Counted from the stretch's first letter, positions 36,431-48,544 are shown. The stretch: DNA of 64,000 nt from Thamnidium elegans (GCA_025201345.1 JAIXMG010000026.1:186001-250000); one strand, 5' to 3'. The notes: generated by a model not told the origin, from the letters alone. A program made the numbers and translations.

Positions 36431-38123
36431 ATGAGTTATACTCCCCCTAATACCGGTAACAAGATCATCATTGTAGGTGGTGGCTGTTTTGGTTTGTCTA
36501 CTGCTTATGCCTTGTCCTTAAAGAACATGTATGACATTTATGTCTACGATCGTCAGGAGATTCCTGCACCAGATGCAGCTTCCTGCGGTAAAACAAAACA
36601 AAACAAAACAAAACAAAATAAACAAAGCGCACCCACTCACTTTTTTTTTTTAAAAAAAAATTAGATATCAATAAAATTGTTCGCATGGATTATGCTAATG
36701 ACACACTTTATATGCATTTAACTGTAGAAGCGTTTCATATGTGGCATCAATGGAACAAAGAAAGGGCTGAAAGCAACCTATCCCCGGTCTTCCACCAATC
36801 TGGCGTACTTTTACTCTCTGGTAAAGACCAATTCTCTGATTTTGAAAAGAGCTGTATGAAGACCATTCGCGAAGCCGGGTACGGTCATTACATTACTGAG
36901 TACAAGAGTTCTCAAGAGATTATTGAAGCATTCCCCCAATTCAAGAATGCTGTTGAAAATGGGTTCAATACCGCTTATTTAAATAAAGCAGGAGGTATAT
37001 ATATAAAAAAAAAGTTTATATACGATCGTATTAAAGTGGGAAATATTAGGTTGGTGTAACTCATCTGAAGCCGTGAAACATATCTACAACAAGTGTGTTG
37101 AAAACGGTGTTCATTTTATTTTGGGACAAGAAAATGGATGCTTAGAAAACCTCGAATACGATCCAGCTAGTCCAGACACGGTAGTGGGTATTAAGACAAA
37201 GGATAAGAAAATACATTACGCCGATCGTGTGGTATTGGCAACGGGATCGTGGACTGCCGGACTGGTTGAAATGCATAAGCAAGTTGTAGCAAGTGGTCAA
37301 CAAGTTATCCATTTTGATGCACCACCTGATGCTGGTTTACGAAAGTCCTGGGAAAACTTACCAGTGTGGTGCGGAGATCTATCAAACACTGGTTACTATG
37401 GTTTCCCAATCAATGCTGATGGAAGAATGAAGATTGGTAAACATAGTAGTGGGTAAGTTTTTTAAGATTTTTTTTTTTCGGAAAGGCTAAACGTTTTATA
37501 TATATTATAGATATCTGAACCCTCGTGAACTGGATGGTGTATCTGTACCTCGAACTCAAGTAACACATACAACTGATACAGTTCCTATTGGTGCTCTTCG
37601 TGAGTTCCGTCAATTCTTGGGCAAGTTTCTCCCAGAGACCTCTGCGCTTGATGTATCATGTGGAAGAGTTTGCTGGTAAAATATTATTACTCTCATACAT
37701 ATTTAATATCTAACGCCCAATTTTTTATTATTATTATTAGGTACTCGGATTCAATTGATGGTGACTTTGTTATTAGTCCACACCCTGATTACAAGAATCT
37801 TATTGTTGCAACAGGTGATTCAGGACACGGTTTAAAGTAAGTTCTTTTCAATGCACAGACAAGAGTGTGTGGGTATTTAGTTTTTTTTTTTTTTTTGTAG
37901 ATTTATCCCGATTATCGGATTTAAGATCAGAGATATTATAGAGGGTATTGATACACAATACAGCCGTGCATGGAAATGGCGCAATATGGAAACCCAGGAT
38001 ACTAAATTAGACGGATTACGAGCAGACGCTTTACTACAACGATTAATTCTTGACGAACCTAATAATGAAGCAGCAAGAATGGCCACCATAGATGAGTTTA
38101 AAGCTTCTAGACCTAGATTATAA
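36431..38123 (+). CDS. FAD-dependent oxidase, fructosyl-amino-acid/pipecolate-sarcosine oxidase type (copy 1)
   Basis: Six exons (36431-36587, 36665-36994, 37050-37452, 37511-37675, 37741-37836, 37901-38123) join in phase to 457 aa. The N-terminal dinucleotide-binding motif is KIIIVGGGCFGLSTAYAL, followed by YVYDRQEI as the ribose-binding strand. The C-terminal part has VCWYSDSIDGDFVISPHP and NLIVATGDSGHGLKFIP; the Cys in VCWY matches the covalent FAD site of monomeric sarcosine/fructosyl oxidases. Such enzymes oxidise secondary amines (Amadori products, pipecolate, saccharopine, sarcosine) to imines with H2O2. The C-terminus SRPRL fits a variant peroxisomal PTS1. A T9A9 dyad directly abuts the ATG. 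Substrate is inference. Confidence 0.88.
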
Positions 38124-38420
38124 AAAAAAGAGGACAAAAAACCTTATTTATTTTTACTAGATTCCTTTATAAGGGATACATCTTATCCTTATAAAAAATA
38201 AATAAAAGGCTTTCTAAAAATACTCATCATTACACCTCTTACATGTATACTTTATAAAGATATGTGAGTCATTTTTTATATTAGTTATCTAAAAATATAA
38301 ATTGATTCTCACAAACCTTATTTTATTAAAGACTTTTTAAATCATTTTTTTTTCTGAAATATATAATCTCTTCATTATCATATATTTATAAAAGTTGATA
38401 GTTTAAAAGGAACCTATTTC
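38124..38420. other. Intergenic between the tandem oxidase genes
   Basis: 297 bp of AT-rich sequence; terminator of copy 1 and promoter of copy 2. No motif recognised. Confidence 0.4.
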
Positions 38421-39933
38421 ATGTCTTCATATCAAGCTCCTAAGGCTGGATCAAAAATTATTATTGTAGGTGGCGGATGTTTTGGGCTATCAACCGCCTT
38501 ATCTCTTGCTACTGATAAAGTCAAGAACTACACGGTTGTAGTCTACGACAGAGAAGAGATCCCAGTACGCGACGCCGCTTCCAATGGTATTTACCCTAAA
38601 TTTACATAAAAAAAAAAAAAGACTTTTTTTTTTAAGAAAAAATACCTAGATATTAGCAAAGTTGTCAGAATGGACTACGGCGATAGTAAATTAAGTATGG
38701 AGTTAGCCATTGACTCTATTGGCATTTGGAACCAATGGAATAAAGAAAGCCAAATTCCAGTCTACCATAACACAGGCATGCTTATCTTTTCTGGCGCTTC
38801 CCAGCTTCTTGAGAACGAATTGCATAGTCTCAAACATATTCGAAATGCCGGACACGCGGGTTGGATCGAGGAACTACACGGCGATCAAATTACAGAGCGC
38901 TACCCATACTTGGAAACCGCCGTGAAGAATGGTATTAGTGCTGCTTACTATAATAAAGTCGGAGGTACTGTGATTTTTTTTTTTGTGTGTGTAAGTTTGT
39001 ATTTAATATTTCTTAAATATAGGTTGGTGTAATTCTTCAGAAGCTATAAAACACGTTTACAAGAAATGTAAAGACAATGGCGTCCAATTTATCTTGGGTA
39101 AAGAAACAGGAAACTTTGAAAGCTTCGTATGTAAAGGTAAATCTGTCAATGGTATTAAAACAAGAGATGGTACTACGCATCACGCCGACCGTGTTATTAT
39201 GACCGCGGGGTCTTGGACACCGAGTTTACTTGACATGAAGAAGCAAGTAATTGCGACAGGTCAAGTAGTCGTTCATTTTAGACCTTCCGAAAAAATCAAG
39301 CAAACTCTCAAGAACTTGCCTGTTTGGTTTGGAGATTTCTCAAGAGCTGGGTTTTACGGGTTCCCTATTAATGATGATGGTGTTATGAAAGTCGCTTTAC
39401 ATTCTACAGGCTACTTGAACCCAAGACAAGGGGATAATGTCTCGGTTCCTCGTACACAAAGTACAAATGATCAAGATACAATTCCTCTTCGTGCCGTTCA
39501 AGAATTCAGAGAGTATCTTCAGTTGTTTTTACCTATAACAGAGGAGTTGGATATTACTTACTCGCGCGTATGTTGGTATGCTGATTCTGTCGATGGAGAG
39601 TTTATTATCGCCCCTCATCCTGATTATGATAATCTTATTGTTGCTACTGGTGATTCAGGGCACGCTATGAAGTAATATTTTCAGACACACAAACAAATAA
39701 TAATTTCTAACACGTATTTTTTATTTTATTTTTTTTTAAAAAAAAGGTTTCTTCCTATGATTGGTACAAGAATTGCTCAAATAGTAGAGAATATTGATAA
39801 TGAATACAGTCGCGCCTGGGCTTGGAGAACGGTTCAACCTCGCGCAGGCTTTTACGACCGGCCCATTCTAGGAGAACCTAACTCGTCTACTAGAATGGTA
39901 ACTTCCAAAGACTTGAGATCGTCTAAACTTTAA
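38421..39933 (+). CDS. FAD-dependent oxidase, fructosyl-amino-acid/pipecolate-sarcosine oxidase type (copy 2, PTS1)
   Basis: Four exons (38421-38586, 38650-38964, 39023-39671, 39747-39933) join in phase to 438 aa. It is a clear paralogue of the preceding gene: KIIIVGGGCFGLSTALSL, DYGDSKLSMELAIDSIG, GGWCNSSEAIKHVYKKC, VCWYADSVDGEFIIAPHP and NLIVATGDSGHAMKFLP all align. The covalent-FAD Cys (VCWY) is kept. The C-terminus RSSKL is a canonical peroxisomal PTS1. Compared with copy 1, two internal introns (those after copy 1 exons 3 and 4) are missing precisely, while the other three positions are shared. The tandem arrangement implies a local duplication and possibly divided substrate ranges. Confidence 0.9.
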
Positions 39934-39972
39934 ACAATAAAAAAAAAAAAAAAATCATTTTTATTTATACAC

Positions 39973-40001
<29 letters not shown>

Positions 40002-40007
<6 letters not shown>

Positions 40008-40947
40008 GGAGCCACTGAATAATTCAGAAAAGAAGTTGACAGTTAATTGAATAGCTTCAGTAGCGCGCTTAGCGTTAAGTTCATTAGTATAATCTCCACG
40101 AGCGCCACAGAAACCATGATGCATATCATCAAAGCGGACCATCTTACACTTGTCTCCGAAAGGCTTCTTGGCTAAGACAGCCATATATTCAGTCTATTTA
40201 AAACGTTTTTTTTTTAGTTAACCCTTGTCATAAAATATACTATGTTTTTTTTTACCATATCTGGTTCATCCTTGGAGGGAAGGTTCAAAATGGGAGCACC
40301 AGCATTTTCGGCATCAACAATATCTACAGCTGAAGGATGAATAATGGCTGCGCCAATAAAGAAGGGTAAAGTAGCTGTCAATTGGACAGAAACCTAAAGG
40401 AGTACGAAAACAAATAAATTAAATGACCCACTTTTAGTAAAATTTCCTATAATTTTTTGTTTTTTTGTTTACCTTGCCACCCCAACAGAAACCAACAAAA
40501 CCAGCTTCTTTAACGCCAGCTTCCTTAAGGTAGTTCTCTACACGAATAACATCAGGGGTAATTACTTCTGTACTAGCGGTACTGGCCCACCATTTCGTAA
40601 GCTTATCTTTGTCTCCTAATTCGTGAACAATATGATAATCGCCGCGGAAAAAGTCAGGTAAGACGACTCTCCATCCGCAGTTCTTTGCTAAAATATCACA
40701 AGTTTGCTTGGTATTGACGCTAAGTTATAATACAAGGTAAGTTTTTTTTTTTTTTTTTTTCTTTTAATTTTTTCAAATTTGATACTTACGTAGGACCGTA
40801 AATATCGTAAAAGACGAAAATGGCCTTGGTAGCATCCTTAGGACCAACGACATAAACAGGAAGATCGCCCAAGTTTTCTGTCTCGCCTTGAGGAGTATAG
40901 TCAGATTGAACAGGGGGAAGAGAACAACAAGCTTTAGAGAAAGACAT
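40002..40947 (-). CDS. Dienelactone hydrolase family protein
   Basis: Four exons (40947-40790, 40719-40473, 40393-40256, 40193-40002) join in phase to 244 aa. The alpha/beta-hydrolase features of the family are present: the nucleophile elbow GFVGFCWGGK with catalytic Cys, the Asp in PSKDEPDM region and the catalytic His in FDDMHHGFCGARGDY. An early YVVGPKDATKAIFVFYDIYG strand carries the typical DIYG turn. Members hydrolyse dienelactone or related small esters and lactones, in cytosol. It converges on the oxidase pair, whose 3' end is only about 70 bp away. The true substrate is unknown; many fungal members are uncharacterised. Confidence 0.9.
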
Positions 40948-41913
40948 TATTTTAAAAGAAAGTTTTTTTTTATTTTTTTGTACTAGTAAAGAAGTAATGA
41001 ATTAAAAAAGTCTATTTTATACTTTTTTAGTTCCGGTTAAATTAATTATCAATTCGTTACACTGCAAACTTTTTTTTTTTTTTTTTTTTTGGGATAATTC
41101 ATCATCAGATTTTCTAGTGTTTTCGTTTTTATCATTTATTAGGTGATGAAAGAGTAAAATGCCCGGGCTATTCTTTACAATTATTTTGAGTCATAAAGCA
41201 ACAGTTCATCCTATCTAATGTTTAAGAAATAAATGGGTTTCGGGAATAAGATATTCCGTGCAGTCTTCCTGCGATAAATAATCAAACGCGAAGAAAATTA
41301 TTTGGATTTTATTGAATGGTATAAAAAGATCCCAAACGAAACATTCCCGGCTTATATCCCGTTAAATTCAGCATACTACAGCTGATGGCAGTGGAAAAAT
41401 CATCCTCTGATAAAGAATAAGTAAGCGCAGTATCTCACCATACGTTCTTAGCTGTATCGTCAATCAAGCGCTACAAAAATAAAGGTCTATTAATACCCGT
41501 TTTCCTTCTTTCTTTCTTTCTTTTTTTTTTTACCTAAAAGGAGAACCTCTATTCGAGATACTTACCTTCATATGTCCAATAAAATTTAATCATAAATGGA
41601 GCTTGTTTCGTTCTTTCGTCAAACGAAGGATTTATACTATAAGTTTGTTCCAACTAAAGTTCTATAAAGTACAACCAATAAAAAGCTCAATATAATATTT
41701 TATACAGGAAAATGTTTCAATAATAAATATACATAACTTCCCTTTTTCCACTTATTTGGAATATAAAGTAGCATCACTTTTTTAATACCAAGGACTGTTT
41801 TTTATTAACGCATAAAATCACCTGCGTATGTACATCTGCACAGGTACGTGACTTATCTTGATCATAATTGTCCTTTTCATCCCTTTCTATCCTTTTCTTT
41901 TCTTTTTGTATAC
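40948..41913. other. Intergenic, divergent promoter region
   Basis: Lies between the divergently transcribed hydrolase and transporter genes, so regulatory sites for both would be here. Holds a T20 run near 41071 and a CTTT repeat near 41506-41530. No gene seen. Confidence 0.5.
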
Positions 41914-43378
41914 ATGTCAGAGCTGGAAAATTTGATTACAGAGGTAACTCCCCTGATACAACAACGACAAAGTAGAAAATTAGTTTATTTATACGCTAGT
42001 ACTGCCGCAGTGGGGGGCTTTATATGTGGTTATGATACGGGTTCTATCTCTAGTATCATTGCATTACCTATATTTCAACGCCGCTTTTTTCTTTATGGGT
42101 CGTTAGCCTTTTACCAAAGTATTCTGTTAGCTTCTTACCTTGTCACATCCATGATGGGTGCATTTTCTTCTGGTTATTTTTGTGGTAATTATTTATTTAT
42201 TTTTTAAAAAAGGGGGGGGGGGTAAGACGATCATTTATTAAAAAATTGGTTTAGACGCCATTGGTAGAAAGCATTCCATGCTATTATCTTCCTTTTTATT
42301 ATCAACAGGAATAATATTTGAACTAATTGGTTTAAATGCGACTACCCTTTTAATTGGGCGGTTGGTAGGCGGGATAGGCACAGGTCTTATGACGAACGCG
42401 ATACCATTATATCAATCTGAAATAGCACCATCTGATATTCGTGGTCGACTGATAAGCATTTTTTCGTTGCTTGTATCATTTGGTCAAATGGTAGGATACT
42501 TTATCACATTTGGAACGAGTTACTTGGAGTCTGACTGGAGTTGGCGTGTACCATGGTTAATCCAGCTAACACTCTGTTTCTTATTTTCCATCAGCTTAAT
42601 CATTCTTCCTTATTCACCTCGTTGGTTAATCGATCAAGGCAGAACATCAGAAGCGTTAGAAATTTTGACTAAATTACATAATTCATCTCAAGTGGCACAT
42701 CAGGATTATTTAGAGATCAAATCACTGAAAGATACAAACACGAGCACATATTACGAATTATTTCAAGGCACAAACTTAAAAAGGACTTTATACTCTTTTT
42801 TCATATCTATTGCAACCTGTTTTGCCGGAAATGTTATAATATCTTATTTTGCACCTCAGATATTTAAGAATGCAGGTCTGGGTGAAGTATCTATTTCCTT
42901 GGCGTTGGCTGGAGGCACTGGGTTTTTATCATTACTGTTTACTGCACTGTCACTTGGATGGTGGATAGATATTTGGGGCAGAAAGATGTTATTTTTTATT
43001 GGATCTTTTATATCAGCCATTTGTATGATTGTGATTGGACTCATGTTTCAATCAAAAAATATATACGCTCAGTATACCATTATCTTTTGTATTTATTTAT
43101 TTTCTGCTTCCTTTGCTGGTACATGGGGAGTAGCAAACTACGTATACACTGCCGAAGTATTCAGCATGAAATGTCGAGCAAAAGGTCTTTCATTAACGTA
43201 CGCTATCAGTTGGGCATGTAGTATTTTTATTACATACTGTACTCCTTATTTCTTGGCGTACTCTATTTCTGGTGTTTATTTCTTTTTTGGGGCATGTTCT
43301 ATTATTACTCTGATAGGAATTACATTGATTCCAGAAACAAAAGGAAAAAGTTTAGAGCAAATTGATTTTATGTTTTAA
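41914..43378 (+). CDS. MFS sugar-porter family transporter
   Basis: Two exons (41914-42184, 42255-43378) join in phase to 464 aa. Seen are about twelve hydrophobic segments and the sugar-porter signatures: GGFICGYDTGSISSII in helix 1, DAIGRK in the loop 2-3, GRLVGGIGTGLMTNAIPLYQ followed by SEIAPSDIRGRL, YSPRWLIDQGRTSEAL at the central loop, DIWGRK in loop 8-9 and the terminal PETKGKSLEQID. The ATG at 41914 (MSELENLITEVTPLI) is preferred to one at 41848, because family members start with a short hydrophilic leader. It sits in the plasma membrane or an organelle membrane. Substrate (hexose, polyol or other) is not readable. Confidence 0.92.
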
Positions 43379-43390
43379 TCAATAAAAAAT

Positions 43391-44533
43391 TTATTTATGA
43401 CAAATGATGTTAACACCGAGAAAAGAGAGATCACCAGTCTTTGTAGCACGGATTTCTTGCTTGTAAAACTCTTGAATGATAGCCTCGTTGGATTTAGTAT
43501 CGCGTAAACTATAAGAAGAGGTATGTTAGGGGTGTATGTAAATTTAAGGAATGCATATTAAACTTTTTTTTTTGTCTGCCGAGTACGTACCCACAGTATG
43601 TAAGGAATTGATAAAAGTAAGGAACTTCCTCAAGAGTCATATTTTGCTTTCCAAACTGAGCAGTAATAGCACTGACAACAGCAGAGGATCCAACAATTTC
43701 GTCTCTTGGTTGTTGATGATCGCTATGACCTTCTCCATGATGGTGCTTATGGCCTTCTCCGTGATGATGAGAATGGGCCTCTTCGTGATGATGGTGCGAA
43801 TGACCTTCGCCATGCTGAGCAGGGCGGATCCATCTTTCGCTAGCGGGTAAACTGGTATCGAGCATCTTTGCAAGTCTGCGGGCATGATGTCCTTCATCGG
43901 CTGCTGCAGGCTTCATGCATCCAGCTGTGATAAGCAAATCCAAACGATCAAAGAACCAAAGCGTGTCGCTATCGTGCATTCTATCGAGATAGATTTCTTC
44001 CGCAAAAAAGATGCCATCTTCAGCGAGTAAATCATATGCGTTTTTAACAGCCTGTTTATAATGTTATTAGTTCATGTGTATGTGTGTATTTTGTAAATAT
44101 CTCTTTACCTGATCTACAGGGATACAATGATGAAGAGACTTTGTAAACATGACAAGATCGAATTTCTTATCGGTGGTGAACTTGAAAATATCAGAGTGTT
44201 GGAAGTCGACGTCGTTACCAGTCGACTTGGCTTTGGCAGCCGCAATATCAGTCTCAGAAGGATCAATAGCAGTTACTTGAACTCTTTCCTTGAACTTGTC
44301 TTTGAAAATTAAAGCAAAATCACCGGGGCCACAACCAATTTCAATGACATTGAGTACTCTGTCATTGGATGAGAAAGAGAATTTCTCTTCAATGAGTTGC
44401 TATAGAATATTTTTTTTTTTTATAATGTTAGTATTCATGAAACGCGTATAGAATGAACTATAGTTATTGTTACCTCGAGTTTAGTTAAGAAGGGTTGGTT
44501 TAAAATAAATCGTACGTTTTCAACGTTAGCCAT
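43391..44533 (-). CDS. SAM-dependent methyltransferase with His-rich insert
   Basis: Four exons (44533-44474, 44399-44109, 44051-43591, 43508-43391) join in phase to 309 aa. The class I fold is evident: motif I VLNVIEIGCGPGDFALIF, the acidic strand-2 end VTAIDPSETDI, DVDFQHSDIF, and FDLVMFTKSLHHC as motif post-I/II. Near residue 200-235 is a dense histidine insert (HGEGHSHHHHEEAHSHHHGE and onward) containing about 20 His, unusual for this fold and a likely metal-binding loop. After it the enzyme core resumes (SAVVSAITAQFGKQNMTLEE). Substrate unknown. It converges with the transporter gene (gap 12 bp). Confidence 0.87.
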
Positions 44534-45279
44534 TTTGTTGTTGTTATAGGTTATAAGAGGTACATTTGCTCCACAGTACCAATTCGAGCGACTTTATATA
44601 TAATATTTTTTTTGGGCGGGTTTACAAACTCCCAATTTGCGGGTTGACAATAGTAGACTTTTAAGAAAGGTAAAATCGAGAAAAGACGCCAATTGGCCAA
44701 TGACAAACTCACAAATAGGCACCATGAGCATTGTTTAGTGTAATTTTTTTTGCAAACTCGGAGGTTATTTTTCCGAGGTCCGTAACTCTTCCAAGGCCCT
44801 GTTTCGAAATCAAGCTACTTTGATCTGCTATAGGTTAATTAGAGTATTTCCTGGTTATTTTTTTATCGTTTTTTACTGTATATCTTGATTGAAAATAAAG
44901 TGTCATACATTTACTATCGGAAAACGAGGAAGTAATAGGCTGGATCAAATGTATTTAAATTGACACTACTTTCAGAAATTATTTGGGCAAAAATTTTTGT
45001 GCTTCAAGAGCTTTTTATAGTACAATTTATACATGAAAATGCGTCAAATACGCTACACATTTTTATGCCAAATTTTTTACTCTAATAATTTCTGTAGTTA
45101 CACTAACATAACTTCCATTTTAACTGTACATGTACCATCTAGCATAGACACTAAAACGAAACACTCAATTGATTTCATTACTCGACATTATATATACATT
45201 TTGTTTTTTTGTTTGTTGTTGTTGCTTTCTTTTTATTAGAATAAAATAATGGATTTTTTTTTAAAAAAAAAAAAGTTGT
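44534..45279. other. Intergenic, about 0.75 kb
   Basis: 5' region of the methyltransferase and 3' flank of RPS6. It contains a T9A12 dyad (45254-45274) just after the RPS6 stop. A plus-strand open frame at 45033-45239 has no motif. Confidence 0.5.
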
Positions 45280-46431
45280 TTAAGCAGAAGCAGACTTTTG
45301 CATGGAAGAAGTACGACGACGTTCAATCTTCTTTTCCTTGGTCTCCTTGACACGCTTGGCAAGCAATTGCTTGTACTCAGACTCAGCTTCACGAGAAGCC
45401 TCAGCTCTTCTGCGCTTAAGAGCTTGTCTATGTCTCTTACGTTGGAGGGTAAGGGGGTGACAAGACGTTGGATCTTGGGGGCCTTGGTGTAAGCCTTCTT
45501 ACCTTCACCCTTGGGTTGAATCTCACGACGAATGACATACTTACGGACATCATCTTCCTTGCTCAAGTTCTACAATAGAAAAAAAATCAGTATGCATTAA
45601 AATTTATGTTTGTCCCCCCCCCCTTTTTTTTATATATGTATACGTACGAAGAACTTTCTGATCTTGGAAGCACGCTTGGGACCGAGACGCTTGGGGACAG
45701 TGGTATCAGTGAGACCGGGAATCTCTTGCTCACCTTGCTTGACAACAACGAGAGACAAGACAGAGAGGTCAGAACCGACGATACAACCACGGACAGACTT
45801 TCTCTTACGTTCACCGGTACGACGGGGACGATAACAAGAGTGACCCTTGGACATCAAAAGCTTGACACGATAAGGTAAAAGGACACCTTGCTTCATGGGG
45901 AAACCTTGCTTATCGTTACCACCAGAGATACGGAAAACGTATCCCTTGAATTCACCACCAAGGGAATCACCGGAGACCTCTTGGGCCATACGCTTATCAT
46001 AGAAACCACGGCTACGAAAAAAAAAACAATTGCATGAATATTTTGCTCTTTCCAATGTTTTTTTTTTAAAAAAAATAACTTACAGACGACGCTCGTCTTC
46101 GATTTCGATCAACTTTTGACAGCCAGTAGCTGGGTTAGCGATGTTCAACTAATGAGAAAAAGAGGGAAAATCGAATCAATATATATTTTCTCTACGTATT
46201 TACATTAGATGTTGGGTGCGTCAAGATAAAAAAAAACATAAAGAGAAATGGGGCCCTTAATTTTTTTTTTTGTTCAGTGTCTTCCCGCTTATATATACGC
46301 ATATATATATATACACATGCTTGATACAAAATAATCAAAACATCCATCCATTTATCCATCCATCTCTCTTTTGTTTTTTTTAAAAAACGGCACGTTAAGA
46401 TCGTTGTTGTAGATTGATGCATTACCTTCAT
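45280..46431 (-). CDS. RPS6: 40S ribosomal protein S6 (eS6), with an apparent one-base frameshift
   Basis: Exons 46431-46426 (only Met-Lys), 46148-46084, 46011-45648 and 45569-45280. The sequence is unmistakable: [89 protein letters not shown]. After that the literal frame becomes non-homologous, whereas the next frame over gives the expected [20 protein letters not shown] and ends with the phosphorylatable tail [14 protein letters not shown]. The last exon is 290 nt, one short of a multiple of three. The break coincides with a five-base C run on the coding strand (45453-45457). The protein sits in the small ribosomal subunit and is a TOR/S6K-pathway target. Confidence 0.93.
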
Positions 46432-46887
46432 GCTGGTGTTGGAAAAGGAGGAACTTTGTAGCTTCAGGCGGGGATCATGACTTTACCACATCCAAAAGTT
46501 TCCCTTTTGGTCCCCCCCCCCAAAGCCGAGTAAACAACGAGGCTAATTAAATCCCCGCTGGAGGGCGAGCTTGGGTGGATTGCATCTCAATATGTTTTAG
46601 ATTGCGAAATAGAGGGTCATATGCCATTTTATTTACTTTATGTAGACTTTAATGATACAGTCATGTTATAATGCACCTTTGTTTTTTTTTACGCTGGAAC
46701 TTTTTACATGTATACATGTATGCGTGTGTGTGATTTCACATGCTTTAAATGTTAATCCATAAGCAACTCCGGCAGGAAAATGTATTTTTGCTTATAGAGA
46801 ATAAATACAGGAATTCACAAAGATAATAAAAAAATAAAATCCTTTTTTTTTTCACTTCTCTTTTATATATATTTCATTTGTTGAATC
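46432..46887. other. Divergent promoter between RPS6 and pyrophosphatase
   Basis: 456 bp with a C10 run near 46511 and T runs. Both adjacent genes are highly expressed housekeeping genes and start here in opposite directions. No coding sequence. Confidence 0.5.
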
Positions 46888-48144
46888 ATGACTGAATACG
46901 AATTATCGACTATTGGAAAGAAATATACTACCGACCATCGAGTATATATCGGTAAGTTCATATGTTTTCTCTCTTGTTGTGGTTCTGAAATAGTTTTTTT
47001 TCTGTTAGAACATAATGGTCAAATTATTTCACCATTTCACGATATTCCACTTTATGCTGATGAGGAGAAAAAGATTGTCAACATGGTAGTAGAGATTCCT
47101 CGTTGGTCAAACGCCAAGTTCGAGGTAAAGTTTAAACAAAAACTGAAATTTTATATATTAGTAAAAATATAAATTTTATATATAGATTGCTACAGGAGAG
47201 AAATATAACCCTATCAAACAAGACGTCAAAAAAGGAAAAGTTAGGTTTGTACGTAATTGTTTCCCTTACAAAGGCTATATTTGGAATTATGGCGCATTAC
47301 CTCAAGTATGTATATTTTTTTTTTTACATTTTTTTTTTTTTTACATTATATATTGAAATATACTTTCATAGACCTGGGAAGATCCTACACATATTTCAAA
47401 AGATACTAACGCAAAAGGAGATAATGACCCAATTGATGTATGTGAAATTGGAGAAGAAATTGCATACCGAGGCCAAATTAAACAAGTTAAAATTCTTGGC
47501 GTCATGGCTTTATTAGATGAAGGGGAAACAGATTGGAAATTAATTGCTATCGATATCCGTGATCCCATGGCAACGAAATTAAACGGTAACCACGGCAACA
47601 AAAAAGCCAACATGTCAAAATTATGTAATGCTAATTAACAAAAAAACAGATATCGATGACGTTGAAAAGTATTTTCCTCAATTGATTAATGCAACTCACG
47701 ATTGGTTTAAAATTTATAAAATTCCGGATGGTAAACCTGAAAATAAATTTGCATTTAATGGTGAATGTAAAAATAAAGATTATGCAGAATCAATTGTGGA
47801 GGAAACACATCAAGCATGGAAAAAATTAATTGAAGGAAAGATACCTTGTAAAGCTGATACTCATGATATTAGTGTGTAAGTTTTATTACTATTTGTGTGA
47901 CACGAATAAATGATATTATAGATCTAATAGAAAAAATTATATATATGTGTGTAGGGCTAATGTAACCATTCAATATTCACCATATAAGCTAAACAAGATG
48001 TCACACAAAACTAGACTTGAGAAGGTATGCATTTATTTTAAAAAGTTATATTTTTTAACCAACTAACGCTTAAAATAGCTTAAAAGGATTATAAACAAAG
48101 TAGAAAAGGACGACAAGTGGTATTACATTAAAGGAAAACTTTAA
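46888..48144 (+). CDS. IPP1: Soluble inorganic pyrophosphatase
   Basis: Seven exons (46888-46951, 47009-47124, 47186-47305, 47372-47585, 47650-47875, 47955-48024, 48079-48144) join in phase to 291 aa. The family I active-site landmarks are present: [44 protein letters not shown] (the catalytic Asp cluster), [10 protein letters not shown], and [15 protein letters not shown]. The enzyme hydrolyses pyrophosphate to phosphate with Mg2+ in the cytosol, pulling biosynthetic reactions forward. No mitochondrial leader is seen at the N-terminus, so the cytosolic form is most likely. Length matches the fungal enzyme. Confidence 0.95.
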
Positions 48145-48544
48145 AAAGAAAAAGCGAAAGAAAGAAAAGAAAAAAGAAAAACATAGATATTTATAAACTA
48201 ACAATAAACTTTAAAATAAATGATTGGAACACAAAATCTATTAAACGCTCCTAAACCATTTTTTGGGCTCCCTCTTTTTTCCCTCCTTTTTATTTTTTTT
48301 TAATTTTTCATCTCTCTTTCGCCTTTTTTTTTTTTTTTTTTTTTTTTTTGGTGTCCTTTTTCTCTATATAGTTTTTTTATTTTTTTTTTCTTTTTCCTAT
48401 CCAAAAAAAAAAAAAAAAAAAATAACAAATAATATATATATAAAATTCGTTTTATTACTGTGACAATAAAAAAAAAACAATCAAAATAAACCCATTCCTT
48501 TCCTTTTTTACAAAAAACCAAAATATATTTTTTTTAAATAAATA
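48145..48544. other. Intergenic, T-rich
   Basis: 400 bp between two plus-strand genes, with long T runs (around 48325-48350) and A20 near 48403. This pyrimidine-rich DNA is the probable promoter of the SH3 gene. Confidence 0.5.

Noticed and set aside
41848..41913. Upstream ATG of the transporter
   Set aside because: Would add an unusual hydrophobic leader; the ATG at 41914 gives the family-typical N-terminus.
43551..43850. Met-rich plus open frame opposite the methyltransferase
   Set aside because: Antisense reading of the His-rich insert (CAT codons read as ATG).
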